51,564 nucleotides of DNA from Rutstroemia sp. NJR-2017a BVV2 (taxonomy: Eukaryota > Ascomycota > Leotiomycetes > Helotiales > Rutstroemiaceae): NCBI GenBank assembly GCA_002946415.1, contig NJPS01000066.1, forward strand, positions 1-51,564. The letters run 5' to 3'. The position numbers and the translations under genes are program-made. The notes below the pieces were generated by a model. That model had not been told where the DNA came from and searched no databases. It worked only from the letters and a program-made list of their open reading frames with translations. Below, piece after piece: positions 48,601 through 51,564 of the stretch (position 1 is the first letter of the stretch; the number at the start of each line of letters is the position of its first letter).

Positions 48601-49928
48601 ACTGTTTCGAGCTCCTCAACCGACATCTTGTAGAGCAGGCTGTATTTCAACGCACTTACATCATTGTTCTCAAGCTCAATCTTGTAGTCGTATTGTCGGT
48701 GGGGGGGCAGCAGGTCGGATTCTCTCTTAGAGAACATATAAGTATAGTCCATGTACTTGTCCGGAATCGGTGGCTCGGCCTCGGCATCCATTGACAGGAT
48801 CAACTATATAGCAGTATATCGATCTGTAGACTTAAGCAATTGGGCAATAAGATCATCCATTTGAGAGCGTTGGTCTTGATGAGCTCGTTGTTGGTCGATC
48901 AGAGAGTCGATCTCCTGGAGGGTAACTGAGAAGAGCTCGTAGTCGCTATACTTCTTGCAGATTAGGTTCAGGGCTGCGCTACTGATAGACTTGATCTCAA
49001 CGATAGCAGGCTTGCGTTCTGCTTGAGGCTGCCAGAGAGGTTTGGATGATCTCTTGGGGGCAGGCGGAGGCGGATTGTCTTTTCTCTTCAGTTCCTTCTC
49101 CATAGTCTTGATCTCTTTAGCTTGGGTGCTCTGCCAAGATGATCTATTAACAATACAGATGGTGTCTAGCTCGTTGATTTGTACGACTGAGCTTATCGTT
49201 TCACCCTTTGGGGTCTTCTTCAAGATTGCGATCTTACGGGCTGGTGTGCTCGAGCTCAGAGCAGGGTTTAACCCGCCGGGCGGGGCAAATTGCGTTGGTA
49301 TTGCTACTGGCAGGGAGTTTGAGTTATCCAACAATGAGAGGCTTAGGTCGGTTGGTTGCTTCTTCTGCCAGTAGTCGTCGAGTTGTCGATCTCTACGCTC
49401 TGCGTCGGCCTGATGATATCGGTTAACCATTTGATCTCCTCGGAGCTGGATGCGAACATTGTATGCATATGTTGTAGTACGAGGGATATCCTTGGGCCAA
49501 TGTAGTATTCCCTTAGTACAATCGATAAGAATACGGTTTTCTGCCAGCCAGTGGCGGCCTAGGATCACTGCTTGTGTACCCAAGTGGGTGATTAAAAAGG
49601 GGGTAAATGATTGGATACGGCCATCGACCGTAAGATTAAGTAAAGTATAATGTGTAATTTTAGGGCCTTTAATGCCGTTGTAGCCCTTGACCTGCAAGGG
49701 TGTTTTTAATGAGCGTAAAATGGGTTTAAAGAAAGGAGATAGATGCTTAAGGAAAGTGGTGTCGACGAATGCGAAGCTATTTGCTCCTGAGTCAATGAGA
49801 GCTTTGGTTGGAAAGGAGAGTCCATTCTTAGCTAAGGTACAGAACGTTGTTATATGCTCTCCGCCCATTAGTTTTGTCAAGTCCAAATATCTCATGTCTC
49901 TTAGCCCGCCTAGAAAGGAGTCTTTCAC
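45663..49928 (-). pseudogene. Family C pol: protease-RT-RNase H-integrase-chromodomain, with stops
   Basis: One continuous frame of 1,422 codons, read 49,928 to 45,663, with no frameshift. Domains: aspartic protease ALIDSGANSFAF (about 49,815-49,780); RT about 48,560-47,950, with active site AYLDDILIYSED at about 48,209-48,174; RNase H about 47,850-47,490 with LETDTSDG, DKEMLAIV and FTDHKALEYF; integrase with HHCC finger (HDIVSTAHPGI then CHACRR, about 47,060-46,930), catalytic Asp in MDYCS and LSDRGPQF, Glu in QTDGQTEIYNQ; and chromodomain about 46,000-45,800 (DKYIVEQILAYKLVRK, then VYRVQ*QNYD). Stops lie at 48,804, 48,549, about 48,369, 48,246, 48,141, 47,998, 47,995, 47,481, 46,380, 45,891 and 45,768. 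The catalytic residues checked are intact. The frame overlaps the gag stop, offset by -1. Confidence 0.9.
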
Positions 49929-51436
49929 TAGGCGGCGCCTTTTGCTCGATCCATTTCCTCATAAATGGCCTGAGCTACAGCCTCTGCCTGTACGATAGGA
50001 TCTTGATCCTTAGGGGCATCTGAGGGAGCTTCTTCTTCGTCACTTTCTTCCCAATATTCCACTGCGTTGACGGCACGGGGGGTTTGAGATCTAGCCCGAT
50101 CCATGTTCGTACGGAAGGGGTTAGTACCCTTATTGGCAGCCGGTGGCTGTACATGGGTGGTACGGTCAGGTGTGAAGTGACGAGGGGTTTGGGGCGGCAA
50201 TGAGGTACTCGTACGAGTGTATGCCGGGTTGATTGTAGCAGGAATAGGCTTTGCTTGCTGCGCGAGTTCTTGCTTGCTGTTTGAGTAAGTGGTGCTTTGC
50301 CTCTTTCGAGAAGCACCTTTGTCATAAGAGCGGTAGGTCGCGTTGATAGTCTTGATGCCAGCTTCGGTTGCATCGACATGGTGGTACAATCGAACGTCCT
50401 CGCTTAGGGAGCGACTGTTCAGAAGGGCCATAGAGCATGTACGCCTATAGAATGGGGTAACTTTGGTAGCCAAGTCATCCCGCAGGTCCTCTGTATTAGT
50501 CTTTCGCGCTAGTGATGCAAGGAGGCAAAATTCTCTGTAGAACTCCTTGAACGGCGTTCCTTCTTGCATACGCAAAACTCTAAACTGATCCCTAGCGCGT
50601 TCACGCTCCGCAGGATTAGTTAAGAAGTCTGCGACCTGTGTAACGATCTCTTCGGCACTGAGACGTAGCGACTGCTGGAGGTAAAGGCCTTCTGTATAGT
50701 CTAAAGCGGTGCCTTCTAATTGGTCCAGCATATACTGGCGTTTGAGTCCCTGCGAACTCAAAGTTTCGGCATATACTTCCAGGCGATCAGTGATAATAGC
50801 TCGCCATAAGGATGCTCTGAACTATTGGCCATCGCTCAGCTTATTAGTCATATTGGTAACCTTGGGCAGATAGCTCTGCGACCTTGATCCTATGGATTCT
50901 ACAGTCGAGAAACGTTACGGTAGCTGACTGGCCTGTTGCGGATCGCTGCAGGCTGCTTGCGGGTTATTTGCGGTTGTGTGATCGAACTGCACTTGTGAGG
51001 GCCGTAGGTATGCCTGTGTTGCTTCCCGCTCAATGGACTGTTGCATTTGGATACTCTGAAGCTGTCTCTCGAGGTTAGCGATCTGTTCTCTCATTTGCCT
51101 GAAGAGCTCTTGATTGTCTTGAGTTGGAGGCTCGGAAGCAAGGGGGTCGGTGGCCTCATCGTAACCGAAGTGCACTGGCGACTTGCCTAGTGCTCTTGAT
51201 CTTTGGGAGATATTGGCAAAGAGAGGCGTTGCTGGCGAGGCGAATTGCTCTCTTCTTTGAGTCTCCGAATTGTCAGATGCAGAGCTATGCGCTCTTGATT
51301 CTCCTAGTGAGAGGTCGAGAGATGCTCTGCCTTGTTCGGCTGGGTGAGGGGGAGGTGTTCGGTGTATAGTGAGATGGTAGAGGGGATTCGTAAATAATTG
51401 TAAATGATAAAGGGTACCCTGCGTCGAGCTTCGCAC
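49928..51436 (-). pseudogene. Family C gag (capsid), two in-frame stops
   Basis: One frame runs from at least 51,436 (true start uncertain; possibly upstream of a TAG at 51,456) to TAG at 49,928-49,930. Internal stops are TAA at 50,915 (Gln expected) and TAG near 50,829, where FRASLWRAI is preceded by a position expected to be Trp. The central part, with YMLDQLEGTALDY, DFLTNPAERERARDQFRVLR and GTPFKEFYREF, has the capsid helix pattern of Ty3/gypsy Gag. The C-terminal third is basic, Pro/Thr-rich, and shows no C-x2-C-x4-H-x4-C zinc knuckle. The last codons overlap pol, which lies in the -1 frame. Confidence 0.8.
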
Positions 51437-51541
51437 TCGGAATTGGGTCTTCTCCTACTGCTCTGGATCGATGTTCCGGCAAGGAGGTAAATAAGACTGA
51501 TATTATTAGAGGCCGTCAGGTACGGCCGGCGTGGTTAGATG

Positions 51542-51551
51542 AGTTCTTAAT
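51542..51551 (-). other. Candidate self-complementary primer-binding site
   Basis: Two bases inside the 5' LTR boundary, the minus strand reads ATTAAGAACT. It lacks the TGG expected of a tRNA-primed site and is the exact reverse complement of AGTTCTTAAT in the element's own LTR (45,361-45,352, minus strand). See findings. Confidence 0.5.
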
Positions 51552-51553
51552 AA

Positions 51554-51564
51554 TGTGACAATAC
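51554..51564 (-). repeat. Family C 5' LTR, first 11 bases only
   Basis: TGTGACAATAC is identical to 45,313-45,323. The rest of this LTR lies beyond the window end. Confidence 0.85.

Larger units (their letters stand above)
45313..51564 (-). mobile_element. Young family C chromodomain Ty3/gypsy element (5' LTR cut by window end)
   Basis: This is a normal-GC element on the minus strand bounded by TGTGACAATAC at 45,313 and again at 51,554, i.e. the same edge of its two LTRs. The internal 6.06 kb codes for Gag then Pol (protease, RT, RNase H, integrase, chromodomain). It is inserted in the dead gypsy-D. It is lightly mutated: about two stops in gag and eleven in pol, nearly all at places where Gln (CAA/CAG) or Trp (TGG) is expected. 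An old, heavily RIP-converted relative lies at 12,236-20,945. Confidence 0.9.

Noticed and set aside
49042..49998. Plus-strand ORFs of 66-110 codons across the young gypsy pol
   Set aside because: They are antisense to a continuous pol frame with recognised domains.
1..51564. CRISPR arrays, tRNA or rRNA genes
   Set aside because: No regularly spaced repeats with unique spacers and no RNA-gene sequence were recognised on either strand.

Overview
The window looks like a two-compartment (GC-equilibrated / AT-rich) stretch from a filamentous ascomycete (Pezizomycotina). Four things point there: short introns of about 47-65 bp; NACHT-ankyrin and HET-domain genes typical of fungal non-self recognition; Ty1/copia, chromodomain Ty3/gypsy and Tad1-like LINE retrotransposons; and the signature of repeat-induced point mutation (RIP). 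Roughly 33 kb (about 1,333-34,570) and a second block (about 43,806-45,312) are extremely AT-rich and hold no working genes. Their stop codons sit where Gln and Trp codons are expected, and conserved Cys codons have become Tyr. No rRNA, tRNA, CRISPR array or bacterial-style operon was seen. The species cannot be named from the sequence alone.

Layout. 1-1,333: 3' end of a copia element with an intact RNase H reading frame, not RIP-mutated. 1,333-34,570: a RIP-destroyed nest of retroelements, with several insertions dated relative to one another by target-site duplications. Two gypsy elements with ~550-bp LTRs are near complete: gypsy-A (4,248-11,191, minus, TSD CTTAT) and gypsy-B (12,444-19,404, plus, TSD ATATT). 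Two Tad1-like LINEs appear full length (about 20,946-25,841 plus; 28,444-33,339 minus), and two are partial. One LINE sits inside a solo LTR that itself sits inside another solo LTR. Parts of an old gypsy element of a second family (family C) form the substrate for several insertions. 34,571-43,805: a gene island. It contains a broken NACHT-ankyrin-ZZ gene, a deleted hAT transposon with perfect 8-bp TSDs, one apparently intact gene for a secreted CrtC/kievitone-hydratase-like lipocalin-fold protein (minus, one intron), a broken HET-domain gene, a small DUF7704-like membrane-protein gene with a one-base frameshift, and the N-terminal part of another HET-type gene cut at the next AT-rich block. 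43,806-45,312: LTR and 3' end of a third gypsy copy. 45,313-51,564: a young family C chromodomain gypsy element on the minus strand inserted into it. It still has normal GC content but carries about a dozen Gln/Trp-to-stop changes.

How it fits together. The allorecognition-type genes (NLR and HET) border the retroelement blocks and are truncated or mutated there, with G-to-A changes at a splice donor and at zinc-binding cysteines. This fits RIP spreading from repeats into neighbouring genes. The most distinctive single observation is in the young gypsy element. The ten bases next to its 5' LTR, where the primer-binding site should be, are exactly complementary to a segment of its own LTR about 40 nt downstream of a TATA box. 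Its Gag also has no visible zinc knuckle. Both features suggest Tf1-like self-priming rather than tRNA priming.
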